The translations under genes were made by a program, and so were the position numbers. DNA of 64,000 nt from UBA7434 sp042090785 (lineage in GTDB: Bacteria > Pseudomonadota > Gammaproteobacteria > Pseudomonadales > UBA7434): NCBI GenBank assembly GCA_042090785.1, contig JBELIP010000011.1:1-64000 (forward strand), in the 5' to 3' direction. The notes under the pieces are model-generated. The model did no database searches and was not told the origin of the DNA. It saw only the letters and a list, made by a program, of their open reading frames with translations. Position 1 is the stretch's first letter; each line of letters starts with the position of its first letter. Shown in pieces: positions 1-8,512 of this stretch.

Positions 1-1856
1 GTAACGGTAAAATTGTTCAAGAGCTTGAAGGTGTCTTTAGAGGCGCTGGCTGGAACGTGATTAAAGTATTGTGGGGTCGCCGCTGGGATCCATTGTTAGA
101 GCGTGATAAAACCGGCTTACTGCAAAAGCGTATGAATGAAGTGCGTGATGGTGAGTTACAGAATTACAAGTTTAATGGTGGTGCGTACACGCGTGCTCAC
201 TTCTTTGGCAAATACCCTGAGTTGCTAGAGTTGGTTAAAGATTTATCCGATGACGACATCATGAATCTTAACCGTGGTGGCCATGACCCTTACAAAGTGT
301 ATGCAGCTTATGCACAAGCCGTTGAGCATACGGGTCAGCCAACGGTTATTTTGGCGCAAACGGTTAAAGGTTATGGTACGGGCGAAGCCGGTGAAGCGAA
401 TAACGAAACGCATTCGCTGAAAAAGCTTGATACAGCCAGCCTTAAACAATTCCGTGATCGATTTAATATCCCTCTCTCTGATAAAGAACTAGAAACGGTC
501 CCTTATTATCGTCCGTCGCCAGATAGCCCAGAGATGGTTTATATGCGCAATCGTCGTGACAACCTTGGTGGTTTTATTCCGCGTCGTCGAGCGAACTTTG
601 ATGCCTTAGAAACACCCAAATTAGAAGATTTTTCTGCGCAATTAAAAGGCTCGGGCAAGCGTGAAATTTCTAGCACTATGGCGTTTGTGCGTGTGCTTTC
701 TACCTTAGTAAAAGATAAAGCCATTGGTGAGCGCATTGTACCCATTGTGCCTGATGAAGCGCGTACCTTTGGTATGGAAGGCATGTTTAGGCAGTTAGGT
801 ATTTACTCTTCGCAGGGGCAGCTTTACACCCCGCATGATGCTGGTGGCATTATGTATTACAAAGAAGATGAAAAAGGCCAAATTCTAGAAGAAGGTATTA
901 ACGAAAGTGGAGCAATGTCGGCATGGTTAGCGGCAGCGACGTCTTACAGTACTAACAATGTACCTTTAATTCCCTTTTATATTTTCTATTCTATGTTTGG
1001 TTTTCAGCGTGTTGGCGATTTAGCCTGGGCTGCTGGTGATAGCCAAGCCCGCGGCTTTTTAATTGGTGCAACGGCTGGCCGCACCACATTAAACGGTGAA
1101 GGTTTGCAACACCAAGATGGCCATAGTCATTTAATGGCATCTACTATTCCAAACTGTGTTTCTTACGACCCCACTTACGCGTTTGAGCTTGCTGTTATTG
1201 TGCAAGACGGTTTAAAGCGTATGTACGAATTGCAAGAAAATAAGTTTTACTACATTACCGCGATGAACGAAAACTATGGTCATCCTGAAATGCCAGTAGG
1301 TGTTGAAGAAGGCATAATTAAAGGTATTTATCCCTTAGTTAAGAGTCAATCAAAAAGCAGTAAGCGTGTACAGCTAATGGGTTCGGGTACGATTTTACGC
1401 GAAGTCGAAGCTGCTGTTGAGTTATTGCAAAATGACTGGGATGTGGCGGCCGATGTTTGGAGTATTACAAGCGCTAACGAATTACGTCGTGATGGTTTAG
1501 CCTGTGAACGATGGAATATGCTACATCCAGACCAAACGCCACGCGTGCCGTACATCACCGAGCAATTAAAAGAGGCTCAAGGGCCGTTTATCGCTGCAAC
1601 CGATTACATGAAACTGTACTCTGATCAGTTACGACCTTATATTCCTGGCAAATTTAAAGTGTTAGGTACCGACGGTTTTGGTCGCAGTGATACACGCGCC
1701 AAGTTACGTCACTTCTTTGAAGTTAACCGTTACTTTGTGGTTATAGCAGCCTTAGGTTCGTTGGTTGAAGAAGGCACTATAAAAGCCGATGTGGTTGCTG
1801 AGGCCATTAAAAAGTATGGTATCTCGCCAGATAAAATTGACCCAGTAACGGTTTAA
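1..1856 (+). CDS. aceE: Pyruvate dehydrogenase E1 component, 3' part
   Basis: E1 is the thiamine-diphosphate enzyme that decarboxylates pyruvate and reductively acetylates the lipoyl groups of E2. The reading frame is open from base 3 and runs to the stop at 1854-1856, so about 617 C-terminal residues are present and roughly the first 270 of the usual ~887 lie outside the window. The homodimeric AceE type is recognised from the GAG-WNVIKV-WG segment at the very start, the GEGLQHQDGHSH segment in the transketolase-like part and the C-terminal LGTDGFGRSD and LRHFFEVN segments. The GTG at 57 is internal, because the frame continues upstream. aceF follows after 39 bases in the same direction, the usual aceE-aceF operon. 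Confidence 0.97.
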   Translation, partial: NGKIVQELEGVFRGAGWNVIKVLWGRRWDPLLERDKTGLLQKRMNEVRDGELQNYKFNGGAYTRAHFFGKYPELLELVKDLSDDDIMNLNRGGHDPYKVYAAYAQAVEHTGQPTVILAQTVKGYGTGEAGEANNETHSLKKLDTASLKQFRDRFNIPLSDKELETVPYYRPSPDSPEMVYMRNRRDNLGGFIPRRRANFDALETPKLEDFSAQLKGSGKREISSTMAFVRVLSTLVKDKAIGERIVPIVPDEARTFGMEGMFRQLGIYSSQGQLYTPHDAGGIMYYKEDEKGQILEEGINESGAMSAWLAAATSYSTNNVPLIPFYIFYSMFGFQRVGDLAWAAGDSQARGFLIGATAGRTTLNGEGLQHQDGHSHLMASTIPNCVSYDPTYAFELAVIVQDGLKRMYELQENKFYYITAMNENYGHPEMPVGVEEGIIKGIYPLVKSQSKSSKRVQLMGSGTILREVEAAVELLQNDWDVAADVWSITSANELRRDGLACERWNMLHPDQTPRVPYITEQLKEAQGPFIAATDYMKLYSDQLRPYIPGKFKVLGTDGFGRSDTRAKLRHFFEVNRYFVVIAALGSLVEEGTIKADVVAEAIKKYGISPDKIDPVTV

Positions 1857-1895
1857 ATTGAACTTAAGTTAAGACAAAAGAAAAGGACTCATAGC

Positions 1896-3539
1896 GTGAG
1901 TAATCAAACAATAAAAGTGCCTGATCTTGGTGGTGCTTCCGAAGTCGAAGTTATTGAAATTTGTGTAGCTGTCGGTGATACGGTTAGCCAAGACCAATCA
2001 TTGATTGTGGTTGAATCCGATAAAGCCTCAATGGATATTCCTAGCCCGATTGAAGGTGTTGTGGTATCTATAGCTGTTGCCGATGGTGCAACCGTATCCG
2101 AAGGCGATGTTATTTTAGAAGTTCAAACTGCTGGTGCTGCTAGCGAAGAAGTTGCTGCAGAACCCGCAGCTGAAGTTGTCGAGCCAGAACCTGTGGTTGA
2201 AGCAGCGCCTGCAGAAGTTGCTAGTCAACCGGCATCAATGGGTGCGCCGATTACATCAACGCTCTCTGTGCCTGTGCCTGATTTAGGCGGTGCCGATAAA
2301 GTAGAATTAATTGAGTTGCTAGTTGGCGTAGGCGAGCGTATTAGCGAAGGCGATGGTATTGTCGTGATGGAGTCGGATAAAGCTTCTATGGAGCTACCGT
2401 CGCCCGTTACCGGTGTCATCACTGCACTGCATGTTAAAGAAGGTGATTCACTGGCCGAAGGCGATTTAGTTGCCGAAGTTGAAGTGATTGAAAGCACAGT
2501 AGAGAGCGCGCCTGCACCTACTGCATCAGCTCCTTCGGCTCAAGCCGAAGTAAAATCGCCAGCGCCTGTTGTTGAAAATACGCCTAAGCCTGCTGCACCA
2601 AGTCAAGCAAGCGAAGCAGTGCCTGCTAGTGACCGTCGTCGCAAGAATGACGTACATGCAGGACCAGCAGTAAGAAAGTTAGCGCGCGAGTTAGGCGTTG
2701 ATTTAAGTCGTGTTAAAGGTACCGGCCCACGTGACCGTATAGCCAAAGAAGATTTACATAACTTTGTTAAGAAAGTGGTTAGCGAGCCGCAATCTATTGG
2801 TGGTGCTATACCACAAGTACCGGCTGTCGACTTTGCGCAATTTGGCGAAGTGGATATTCAGCCAATGTCCAAACTGCATAAACTCACAGCCGCCAATATG
2901 CATCGCAGCTGGTTAAACGTACCGCACGTCACGCAATTTGATGAAGCCGACATTACCGAGTTAGAAATATTTAGAAAATCATTAAAAGCCGAAATGGATA
3001 GACGCGGTATTAAAATTACGCCGCTACCCTTCCTAATGAAAGCAGTAGCGGCAGCATTAAGTGCTAACCCAGCATTTAATGCCTCGTTAGGTGCCGATGG
3101 TGAATCGATTGTTTATAAAAAATATATCAACATTGGTATGGCCGTTGATACACCTGCAGGATTAATGGTACCCGTTATTCGCGATGTTGATAAAAAAGGC
3201 ATTTGGGAATTATCAGAAGAAATTCTTGAACTCGCCACTAAAGCAAAAGAGCGCAAGCTCAAGCCAGCAGAAATGCAGGGCGGTTGCTTTACTATTTCAA
3301 GCTTAGGCGGTATTGGTGGCACGGGCTTTACGCCTATTGTTAACACCCCAGAAGTCGGTATTTTAGGTGTGTCTAAACTGGCGATTAAACCGGGCTATGT
3401 CGACGGTAATTTAGAACCAAGAAAGATGTTACCCGTATCACTTTCTTACGATCATCGTGCCGTTAATGGTGGCGATGCTGGTCGATTCTTAACGTTTATT
3501 TCGGCAGCGTTAAATGATGTTCGTCGACTGGTGCTGTAG
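1896..3539 (+). CDS. aceF: Dihydrolipoamide acetyltransferase, PDH E2
   Basis: E2 core of the pyruvate dehydrogenase complex; it transfers acetyl from lipoyl-lysine to CoA. 547 residues from a GTG start with AAAAGGA just upstream. Two lipoyl domains are visible (residues about 1-77 and 122-197), each with ESDKASM and lipoylated lysines near K43 and K162. They are joined by Ala/Pro/Glu-rich linkers. A peripheral-subunit-binding domain follows at about 253-290, then the CAT-like catalytic domain. The active-site motif reads DHRAVNG (H520, N524) where E. coli has DHRVIDG; an Asn at this place is known in the Azotobacter enzyme. No lpd gene follows, so E3 must be encoded elsewhere. Confidence 0.97.
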   Translation: MSNQTIKVPDLGGASEVEVIEICVAVGDTVSQDQSLIVVESDKASMDIPSPIEGVVVSIAVADGATVSEGDVILEVQTAGAASEEVAAEPAAEVVEPEPVVEAAPAEVASQPASMGAPITSTLSVPVPDLGGADKVELIELLVGVGERISEGDGIVVMESDKASMELPSPVTGVITALHVKEGDSLAEGDLVAEVEVIESTVESAPAPTASAPSAQAEVKSPAPVVENTPKPAAPSQASEAVPASDRRRKNDVHAGPAVRKLARELGVDLSRVKGTGPRDRIAKEDLHNFVKKVVSEPQSIGGAIPQVPAVDFAQFGEVDIQPMSKLHKLTAANMHRSWLNVPHVTQFDEADITELEIFRKSLKAEMDRRGIKITPLPFLMKAVAAALSANPAFNASLGADGESIVYKKYINIGMAVDTPAGLMVPVIRDVDKKGIWELSEEILELATKAKERKLKPAEMQGGCFTISSLGGIGGTGFTPIVNTPEVGILGVSKLAIKPGYVDGNLEPRKMLPVSLSYDHRAVNGGDAGRFLTFISAALNDVRRLVL

Positions 3540-3928
3540 AGGTCGTTTGCTGCTTCATCTTAATAGCAATGATAATGTTAGTTTCTGCTAACTTTTAAGC
3601 TTCTGTTTTAAAAGTGTTTTTCTCTCTATTATTACGCCGCTAGTGTCTGCTAGTGGCGTAATATTTCAAATTCAAGTCAATAACTTCTAGTTATGCCCTT
3701 AGCCTGTTTAGAACCAATTGTTTCTAACGCCTCAATTTAGTCGCTTATTTCTGGTGCTTAATAATTAAACCGTCTAGTCTTTAGTTATAAGCAAGCCGCT
3801 AAGATATTTCATTACGGGTTTTGAGTGAGTTCACAATGTCGTAATAAAAAATGTTTTAAATGGCCTGCAAATAATAAAAAAAGAATTGCTTTTGCGTTTT
3901 ATTTTACCTGATTGAGGAGGTTGAAAGC
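3540..3928. other. Intergenic region after aceF
   Basis: About 390 bases without a convincing gene. It is AT-rich and holds the hairpin at 3631-3662 and, at its right end, the strong ribosome binding site GAGGAGG (3914-3920) of the next gene. The promoter of that gene must lie here, but I cannot place it with confidence. Confidence 0.6.
3631..3662 (+). terminator. Hairpin downstream of aceF
   Basis: Arms 3631-3643 and 3650-3662 pair over 13 positions (ATTACGCCGCTAG with CTAGTGGCGTAAT), with one G-U wobble and a 6-base loop, 91 bases after the aceF stop. No uridine tract follows, so it may protect the mRNA 3' end or act with Rho rather than be a classic intrinsic terminator. Confidence 0.5.
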
Positions 3929-4177
3929 ATGGCAGGTCAAGCGAGAAGTATACAAACAGAGCGTTCAAATATTCCATCAACAGAACAAACCGTTGATATG
4001 AATTTAGATTTGGACGATGCCTTATTAACTATGGCCGAAGTGAATGACAGTAATGATAGCGAAGAGAGTAAGCCGGTTATTTTTTCAAAATCGACTGATG
4101 TTCGACGACGTCTTGAAGAGAAGCTAGAAATAAAGCTTTTAAAAGATCAGCTAGGAATAGATGATTTTGATATTTAA
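3929..4177 (+). CDS. Small acidic PA3496-like protein
   Basis: 82 residues, no signal peptide and no membrane segment, so probably cytoplasmic. The start has a very strong ribosome binding site (GAGGAGG, 8 bases upstream). The N-terminal half is acidic and low in complexity (DLDLDDALL, NDSNDSEES). The C-terminal part has the pattern RRRLEEKLEIKLLKDQLG followed by acidic residues, which resembles the RRR-IE-LLE-R-L-EEL helix of the PA3496 family of small gammaproteobacterial proteins. The function of that family is not known to me. It stands alone, with an intrinsic terminator 150 bases downstream. Confidence 0.7.
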   Translation: MAGQARSIQTERSNIPSTEQTVDMNLDLDDALLTMAEVNDSNDSEESKPVIFSKSTDVRRRLEEKLEIKLLKDQLGIDDFDI

Positions 4178-4320
4178 AAAATATTGTTAGACCTGGAAAT
4201 TTTAGCAATAGATAAAAGATGAAGAAAACTCAAAAATAAAAAGCCGTTAAAAACGGTGTAAATGTAGCAACTAAAAAAATAAAAATGCTACAAATAAAAA
4301 TGAATAAACGACTATGGTTA

Positions 4321-4358
4321 AAAAAATGCCGTCCAATACTTGGGTGGCATTTTTTTTT
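4321..4358 (+). terminator. Rho-independent terminator
   Basis: The arms (AAAAATGCCGTCCAA and TTGGGTGGCATTTTT) pair fully with two G-U wobbles around a 3-base loop and run into eight T (4351-4358). This closes the small-protein transcription unit upstream of the lplT-like gene. Confidence 0.85.
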
Positions 4359-4407
4359 GCCAATCTGTTATAGTGTTTTTTTATCGGCCATTAAGTAGGT
4401 AGCTATT

Positions 4408-5724
4408 TTGAAGGCATTGCTCACCCAATCAGGCGCCAAAGCGTTTTATGCCGTTATATTTTTTAATGCCGTGATTGATCTTGGTCATAAAATAACCCTG
4501 CAAAACACTGTATTTAAAGTGCATGATGGCGGTTATCAAATTATTCTTATAGCCATTATTAATGCACTTATTTTATTACCCTATATCACTTTAGTGGTTC
4601 CTATTGGGCGCGTTGCGAATAGTACGCCTAAACCCACCATGATGAGGTTGGCTGCATGGGCCTCATTATTACTCACCCTAATGATTACGCTTTTTTATTA
4701 CTTAGGCTGGTTTTGGCCGGCAATGGTGATGACATTATTAATGGCGGTGCAATCCGCCTTTTACTCGCCTGCTAAATTATCCTATTTAAAAATATTATTT
4801 GGTAAAAATCGTTTGGCTGAATCTAACGGCCTGGCTCAAGCAATAGTCATTGCTGGCATTTTATTGGGCACGGTTATTTTTTCTGTTGGCTTTGAGTATT
4901 TGTATCAGTTATTAGAAAGTGTATCGCCGGTCGATAATAAAAACGCACTCACCGCCACCTTGTGGCCATTAGGTTTGGGGCTAATCAGCTTAGCAATATT
5001 GCAAATATTTTTAGTTAGTCGAATTCCTAAGAAGTCCGAAGCACTTTCTCAACCGAATAATAATTTAGGTTTACAAACACCTCGGTTATCCATTTTTTAT
5101 TTACTCAAAGATAATCGTTTGTTTATTCCGGTATTAGGTTTATCACTTTTTTGGGCGGTAGGGCAGGGAATGCTAGCAGCGTTTCCCGCTTTTGCTAAAG
5201 CACATGCAGGCATAACTAATGCGGCTGTTATTCAGGCTATTTTAGCTTCTTCTGCGGTGGGTCTTGCGATAGGTGCTTATCTGGTCACTCGATTTTCGCG
5301 AGCCACCATTAATTTAAAACTCGTCCCGTTAGGTGTTATTGGTTTATCGGCAGGGCTGTGGTCGTTAACTTTTTTGAGTACCCCTTTGGCTTTTTTGAAT
5401 ATGCCCGTTACTTTTGCTGCGGTGTATTGTGTTATGGGTATATCATCATCATTGTTAGTGGTGCCGTTAAATGCCTATATTCAATGGCAGGCGGCGGAAC
5501 ATACCTTAGGCGGCGTTATTGCTGCGAGTAATTTCTTTCAAAATAGCGCCATGTTATTGATGCTGGGTTTAACTATTGCTTTTGCATTGGCTAATTTTGA
5601 TAGCGAACATTTGCTGCAAATGATGGCCGTGCTAACAACCCTTGTAGGTAGTGTTATTGCCTTTGCTGTGGTCAAATTTAATCAGCGCCACGACGTTGAA
5701 TCGGCTGAATTGCCGATATCTTAA
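4408..5724 (+). CDS. LplT/Aas-like MFS lysophospholipid transporter
   Basis: Major facilitator superfamily protein of 438 residues with about 12 hydrophobic segments, in the inner membrane. The segment FYSPAKLSYLKILFGKNRLAE, followed by NGLAQAIVIAGILLGTVIF, matches the hallmark region of LplT and of the N-terminal MFS half of Aas-type fusions. These proteins flip lysophosphatidylethanolamine inward for re-acylation. Here the acyltransferase/ligase half is absent and no aas gene is adjacent, so substrate and partner are inferred only from the family. The start is TTG (MKALLTQSG), with an in-frame alignment to the family N-terminus but a weak upstream Shine-Dalgarno (AAGTAGGT). Confidence 0.8.
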   Translation: MKALLTQSGAKAFYAVIFFNAVIDLGHKITLQNTVFKVHDGGYQIILIAIINALILLPYITLVVPIGRVANSTPKPTMMRLAAWASLLLTLMITLFYYLGWFWPAMVMTLLMAVQSAFYSPAKLSYLKILFGKNRLAESNGLAQAIVIAGILLGTVIFSVGFEYLYQLLESVSPVDNKNALTATLWPLGLGLISLAILQIFLVSRIPKKSEALSQPNNNLGLQTPRLSIFYLLKDNRLFIPVLGLSLFWAVGQGMLAAFPAFAKAHAGITNAAVIQAILASSAVGLAIGAYLVTRFSRATINLKLVPLGVIGLSAGLWSLTFLSTPLAFLNMPVTFAAVYCVMGISSSLLVVPLNAYIQWQAAEHTLGGVIAASNFFQNSAMLLMLGLTIAFALANFDSEHLLQMMAVLTTLVGSVIAFAVVKFNQRHDVESAELPIS

Positions 5725-5822
5725 CCATAACGAAGCCATCACTTGCTCGCGGGTCGTTAATTTATTGGCAGTAGGTGACAAAAGACGCTGTTCTTAGCTT
5801 AATTTAGGTTGCCGACTTAACG

Positions 5823-5828
5823 TATAAT
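5823..5828 (+). promoter_or_regulatory. Putative -10 element for gltX
   Basis: A perfect TATAAT lies 40 bases before the chosen gltX start. No good -35 is visible at 16-18 bases upstream, so this is a weak call. Confidence 0.35.
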
Positions 5829-5868
5829 TCAGGTTTTCTTTTTCACAGTATTGGACACGTCTTTATCC

Positions 5869-7359
5869 ATGACCACTAGAACGCGTATTGCACCTTCGCC
5901 CACTGGCGACCCGCATGTAGGCACCGCCTATATCGCTTTATTTAACCTTTGCTTTGCCAAGCAGCATGGTGGCAAGTTTATCCTGCGTATAGAAGACACC
6001 GACCAAGTGCGAAGCACCGAGCAGTCGGAGCAGATGATTTATGACTCGCTGCGTTGGTTAGGTTTAGATTGGGATGAAGGGCCCGATAAAGGCGGTGATT
6101 TTGGTCCTTACCGCCAAAGTGAGCGTGGTGACATTTACCAACAGCATGCGCAGCAGTTAATTGATAACGGCCATGCGTTTAAATGTTATCGCAGTGCAGC
6201 CGAGCTTGATGAGCTGCGTGCCAGCATAAAAGCGTCAGGTGAAAACCGCGCATTAAAACCTGCCGACCTGATTTTAAGTGAAGCCGAGCAACAGCAACGC
6301 GCAGCCGATGGTGCGCCGTTTGTGGTGCGTATGCAAGTGCCGACCGAAGGCAAGTGTGTGGTTAACGATATGTTGCGTGGTGAAATCGAATTAGATTGGT
6401 CAACCGTTGATGCGCAAATACTATTAAAGTCCGACGGTATGCCAACTTATCATTTAGCCAATGTGGTTGATGATCATTTAATGGCAATAACGCATGTATT
6501 AAGAGGCGAAGAGTGGATTAATTCGGCGCCCAAGCACCAGTTGCTGTATGAATACTTTGGTTGGGATATGCCAGAGCTTTGTCATTTGCCATTATTGCGT
6601 AACCCAGACAAAAGCAAATTAAGTAAACGTAAAAACCCAACTAGCATTTTGTACTACCAACGTATGGGTTACTTGCCAGAAGCGGTTGTAAACTACTTAG
6701 GCCGCATGGGTTGGTCGATGCCCGATGAGCGCGAAAAGTTTACCTTAGATGAAATGTTAGCAGCCTTTGATGTGCAGCGTGTATCGCTAGGTGGTCCAAT
6801 ATTTGATTTAGATAAATTAAGTTGGTTAAACGGTTTATGGATTCGTGAGTCCTTAAGTGCCGAGCAACTAGCCGATAAATTAATTGCATGGGGTTTAAAT
6901 CGCGAGACGTTGTTAAATGTGATTCCGCATGTACAACAGCGTATGGACACCTTAAGTGATTTTATTCCCAAGACTGCTTTTTTAGGATCGGGTTTACTAG
7001 AGATTAACCCGCAGAGTTTTGCCGAGTTAAAGTTAGATACAGCTGAACAGTTAAAAGTATTACAGTTTTCGCTATGGCGTCTTGAGGCGTTAAATGATTG
7101 GCAGCGCGAAGCTTTGTTTGCCGAGTTAAAAAGCATAGCCGATGCGTTAGAGTTAAAAGTAAAAGACTTTTTAGCGCCATTGTTTATTGCCGTATCGGGC
7201 AGTACGACCTCGTTTTCGGTAATGGATGCCATGGCATTGTTAGGTTCAGATATGACACGAGCGCGGCTTAGAAACGGTATAGACGTACTAGGTGGGGTGT
7301 CTAAAAAGCAGATGAAGGCAATGGAAAAAGCGTATAAGGGACTAAATAGCGCGAATTAG
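5869..7359 (+). CDS. gltX: Glutamyl-tRNA synthetase
   Basis: Class I aminoacyl-tRNA synthetase that charges tRNA-Glu in the cytoplasm. 496 residues from ATG 5869. A TTG 18 bases earlier is in frame, but the ATG places the family N-terminus (TRTRIAPSPTGDPHVGTAY) normally. The HIGH box is HVGT (residues 16-19) and the KMSKS box is KLSKR near residue 250. The Rossmann core, stem-contact region (RIEDTDQ) and helical anticodon-binding C-terminus are all present at normal length. tRNA-Ala follows after 119 bases with its own promoter; gltX next to tRNA-Ala is a common gammaproteobacterial arrangement. Confidence 0.97.
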   Translation: MTTRTRIAPSPTGDPHVGTAYIALFNLCFAKQHGGKFILRIEDTDQVRSTEQSEQMIYDSLRWLGLDWDEGPDKGGDFGPYRQSERGDIYQQHAQQLIDNGHAFKCYRSAAELDELRASIKASGENRALKPADLILSEAEQQQRAADGAPFVVRMQVPTEGKCVVNDMLRGEIELDWSTVDAQILLKSDGMPTYHLANVVDDHLMAITHVLRGEEWINSAPKHQLLYEYFGWDMPELCHLPLLRNPDKSKLSKRKNPTSILYYQRMGYLPEAVVNYLGRMGWSMPDEREKFTLDEMLAAFDVQRVSLGGPIFDLDKLSWLNGLWIRESLSAEQLADKLIAWGLNRETLLNVIPHVQQRMDTLSDFIPKTAFLGSGLLEINPQSFAELKLDTAEQLKVLQFSLWRLEALNDWQREALFAELKSIADALELKVKDFLAPLFIAVSGSTTSFSVMDAMALLGSDMTRARLRNGIDVLGGVSKKQMKAMEKAYKGLNSAN

Positions 7360-7390
7360 GTCAGAATCCATCAAATGGCGGTCAAAGGGC

Positions 7391-7418
7391 TTGACTGGCG
7401 GGGCGGCATCGCTAAAAT
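7391..7418 (+). promoter_or_regulatory. Putative sigma-70 promoter of tRNA-Ala
   Basis: TTGACT (7391-7396), 16 bases, then TAAAAT (7413-7418), followed by the GC-rich discriminator GGCCGTCC typical of stringently controlled stable-RNA promoters. The tRNA begins 60 bases downstream. Confidence 0.65.
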
Positions 7419-7478
7419 GGCCGTCCGTTTAAAGCGAGTCAGGCAACTGACAACAGCTTAACGATCCCACCCAAATAC

Positions 7479-7554
7479 GGGGCCTTAGCTCAGCTGGGAG
7501 AGCGCAACACTGGCAGTGTTGAGGTCAGCGGTTCGATCCCGCTAGGCTCCACCA
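7479..7554 (+). tRNA. tRNA-Ala (anticodon GGC)
   Basis: 76 bases including an encoded CCA. The acceptor stem GGGGCCT pairs with AGGCTCC and contains the G3-U70 wobble, the alanine identity element. The D arm has AGCTCAGCTGGGAGAGC. The anticodon stem CAACA/TGTTG encloses the loop CTGGCAG, giving anticodon GGC. The T arm has GGTTCGATCC. Confidence 0.98.
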
Positions 7555-7592
7555 AATTCTTTTAAAGTCAGCAGTAAAAAAAGTAAGAATAG

Positions 7593-7627
7593 AAAACCCT
7601 CGTCGCTTATGGCTTCGGGGGTTTTTT
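7593..7627 (+). terminator. Rho-independent terminator after tRNA-Ala
   Basis: Arms AAAACCCTCG (7593-7602) and CGGGGGTTTT (from 7616) pair with one wobble and end in a run of six T. Confidence 0.8.
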
Positions 7628-7761
7628 GGTTTCTGGTTTTTGGGTTGTTCTTTTTGGTTCAAGTTGGTGAGTCTTTTATAGAATTTGGTTTGTAGTTTCT
7701 AGTAAGCGCAACTTATTGAAGGTTAGGGTGCCAGTTTTTTCTGGAGTTGTTTTGGGGAAGG

Positions 7762-7793
7762 GGTTTTTACACTAACCCTAAAAATCTCACTTT
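7762..7793 (+). repeat. REP-like sequence, left copy
   Basis: GGTTTTTACACTAACCCTAA and the next 12 bases match the segment at 8476-8506 at about 28 of 33 aligned positions. The two copies lie either side of the toxin-antitoxin genes in the same orientation. The rest of the left hairpin is degraded or absent. Confidence 0.6.
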
Positions 7794-7820
7794 CCTCTAC
7801 TCGGCAACAAAAAAAGTGCC

Positions 7821-7849
7821 TTGACGCTATAACGTTTAAACGTTAAAGT
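7821..7849 (+). promoter_or_regulatory. Toxin-antitoxin promoter with palindromic operator
   Basis: TTGACG (7821-7826) and TAAAGT (7844-7849) are 17 bases apart. Between them, running into the -10, lies the perfect 16-base palindrome TAACGTTTAAACGTTA (7830-7845). This is where a ribbon-helix-helix antitoxin would bind to autorepress. Confidence 0.75.
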
Positions 7850-7872
7850 GTTATTAGATTTCAGAGGTTTCT

Positions 7873-8106
7873 ATGAGCGACTTATCAAAAAGATCCACCA
7901 TCTATTTTGACCCTGCCATTCATCAGGCACTCAAATTAAAGGCTGTTTCTGCCAATCAGTCGGTTTCCGAATTAGTCGATGAAGCCGTTCGCCTGTATAT
8001 GACGGAAGATCAAGAAGATTTAGCCGCTTACTCAGACAGAGTTGCAGAAAAGGAAATCAGCTATGAGGTTCTCCTCAATGATCTGAAAAAGCATGGCAAA
8101 ATATAA
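7873..8106 (+). CDS. Ribbon-helix-helix antitoxin
   Basis: 77 residues. The N-terminal RSTIYFDPAIHQALKLKAVSANQSVSELVDEAVRLYM (residues about 7-43) is a ribbon-helix-helix DNA-binding domain of the CopG/Arc type: a beta strand, then two helices. The C-terminal acidic tail would wrap the toxin. It likely neutralises the downstream RelE/ParE-type protein and represses its own promoter through the palindrome at 7830-7845. AGAGG lies 8 bases before the ATG. The gene overlaps the toxin gene by 14 bases. Confidence 0.9.
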   Translation: MSDLSKRSTIYFDPAIHQALKLKAVSANQSVSELVDEAVRLYMTEDQEDLAAYSDRVAEKEISYEVLLNDLKKHGKI

Positions 8107-8359
8107 AGTCATCTTTAAAAAATCAGTCGCCAAAGATCTCCGTAATGTTCCTTCTCGAGAAGTAAAGCGCCTCCTGCAAAAATTCGATACTTTGGTAGAT
8201 AACCCTCGGCCTGAAGGCTGCGTAAAGCTTTCTTCTCTAGAGCTATATCGGATAAGGCAAGGGATTTATCGAATCGTTTATGAAATACAAGATGACATGT
8301 TAGTGGTGCAGGTTATTAAAGTCGCCCATCGCAGTAAAGCTTACGAATTTTCAAAATAA
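8093..8359 (+). CDS. RelE/ParE-superfamily toxin
   Basis: 88 residues with the compact basic fold of the RelE/ParE family: YKVIFKKSVAKDLRNVPSR at the start, a central GCVKLSSLELYRIRQGIYRIVYEI and the terminal VVQVIKVAHRSKAYE. RelE members cleave mRNA in the ribosome and ParE members poison gyrase. The arginines and His-Arg near the C-terminus (AHRSKAY) favour the RelE/mRNA-interferase side, but this is inference. Translation is probably coupled to the antitoxin through the 14-base overlap. Confidence 0.9.
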   Translation: MAKYKVIFKKSVAKDLRNVPSREVKRLLQKFDTLVDNPRPEGCVKLSSLELYRIRQGIYRIVYEIQDDMLVVQVIKVAHRSKAYEFSK

Positions 8360-8440
8360 AAGCTAAGGCTTTTTCCTTTTCCTTTTTTCGCATCAGTGCC
8401 GGAGTCAATACGTTTGATTCCGGCTATGCTCCGTGAAATC

Positions 8441-8506
8441 GGGGTCAGCATAAAAACTATGATTATTTAAATTATGGTTTTTACGCTGCCCCTAAAAATC
8501 ACTTTT
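8441..8506 (+). repeat. REP-like palindromic element, right copy
   Basis: Two arms, GGGGTCAGCATAAAAAC (from 8441) and GTTTTTACGCTGCCCC (to 8492), form a long imperfect hairpin whose inner AT-rich part also pairs (TATGATT with AATTATG). GGGGTCAG...TAAAAAC termini resemble the palindromic repeats that RAYT transposases mobilise in many gammaproteobacteria; that assignment is from memory. The segment 8476-8506 repeats the left copy at 7762-7793. Confidence 0.6.
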
Positions 8507-8512
8507 CAATAA

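Noticed and set aside
6693..7232. 179-codon minus-strand frame within gltX
   Set aside because: Antisense to a complete gltX; its Ser/Asn/Lys-rich composition is that of a shadow frame.
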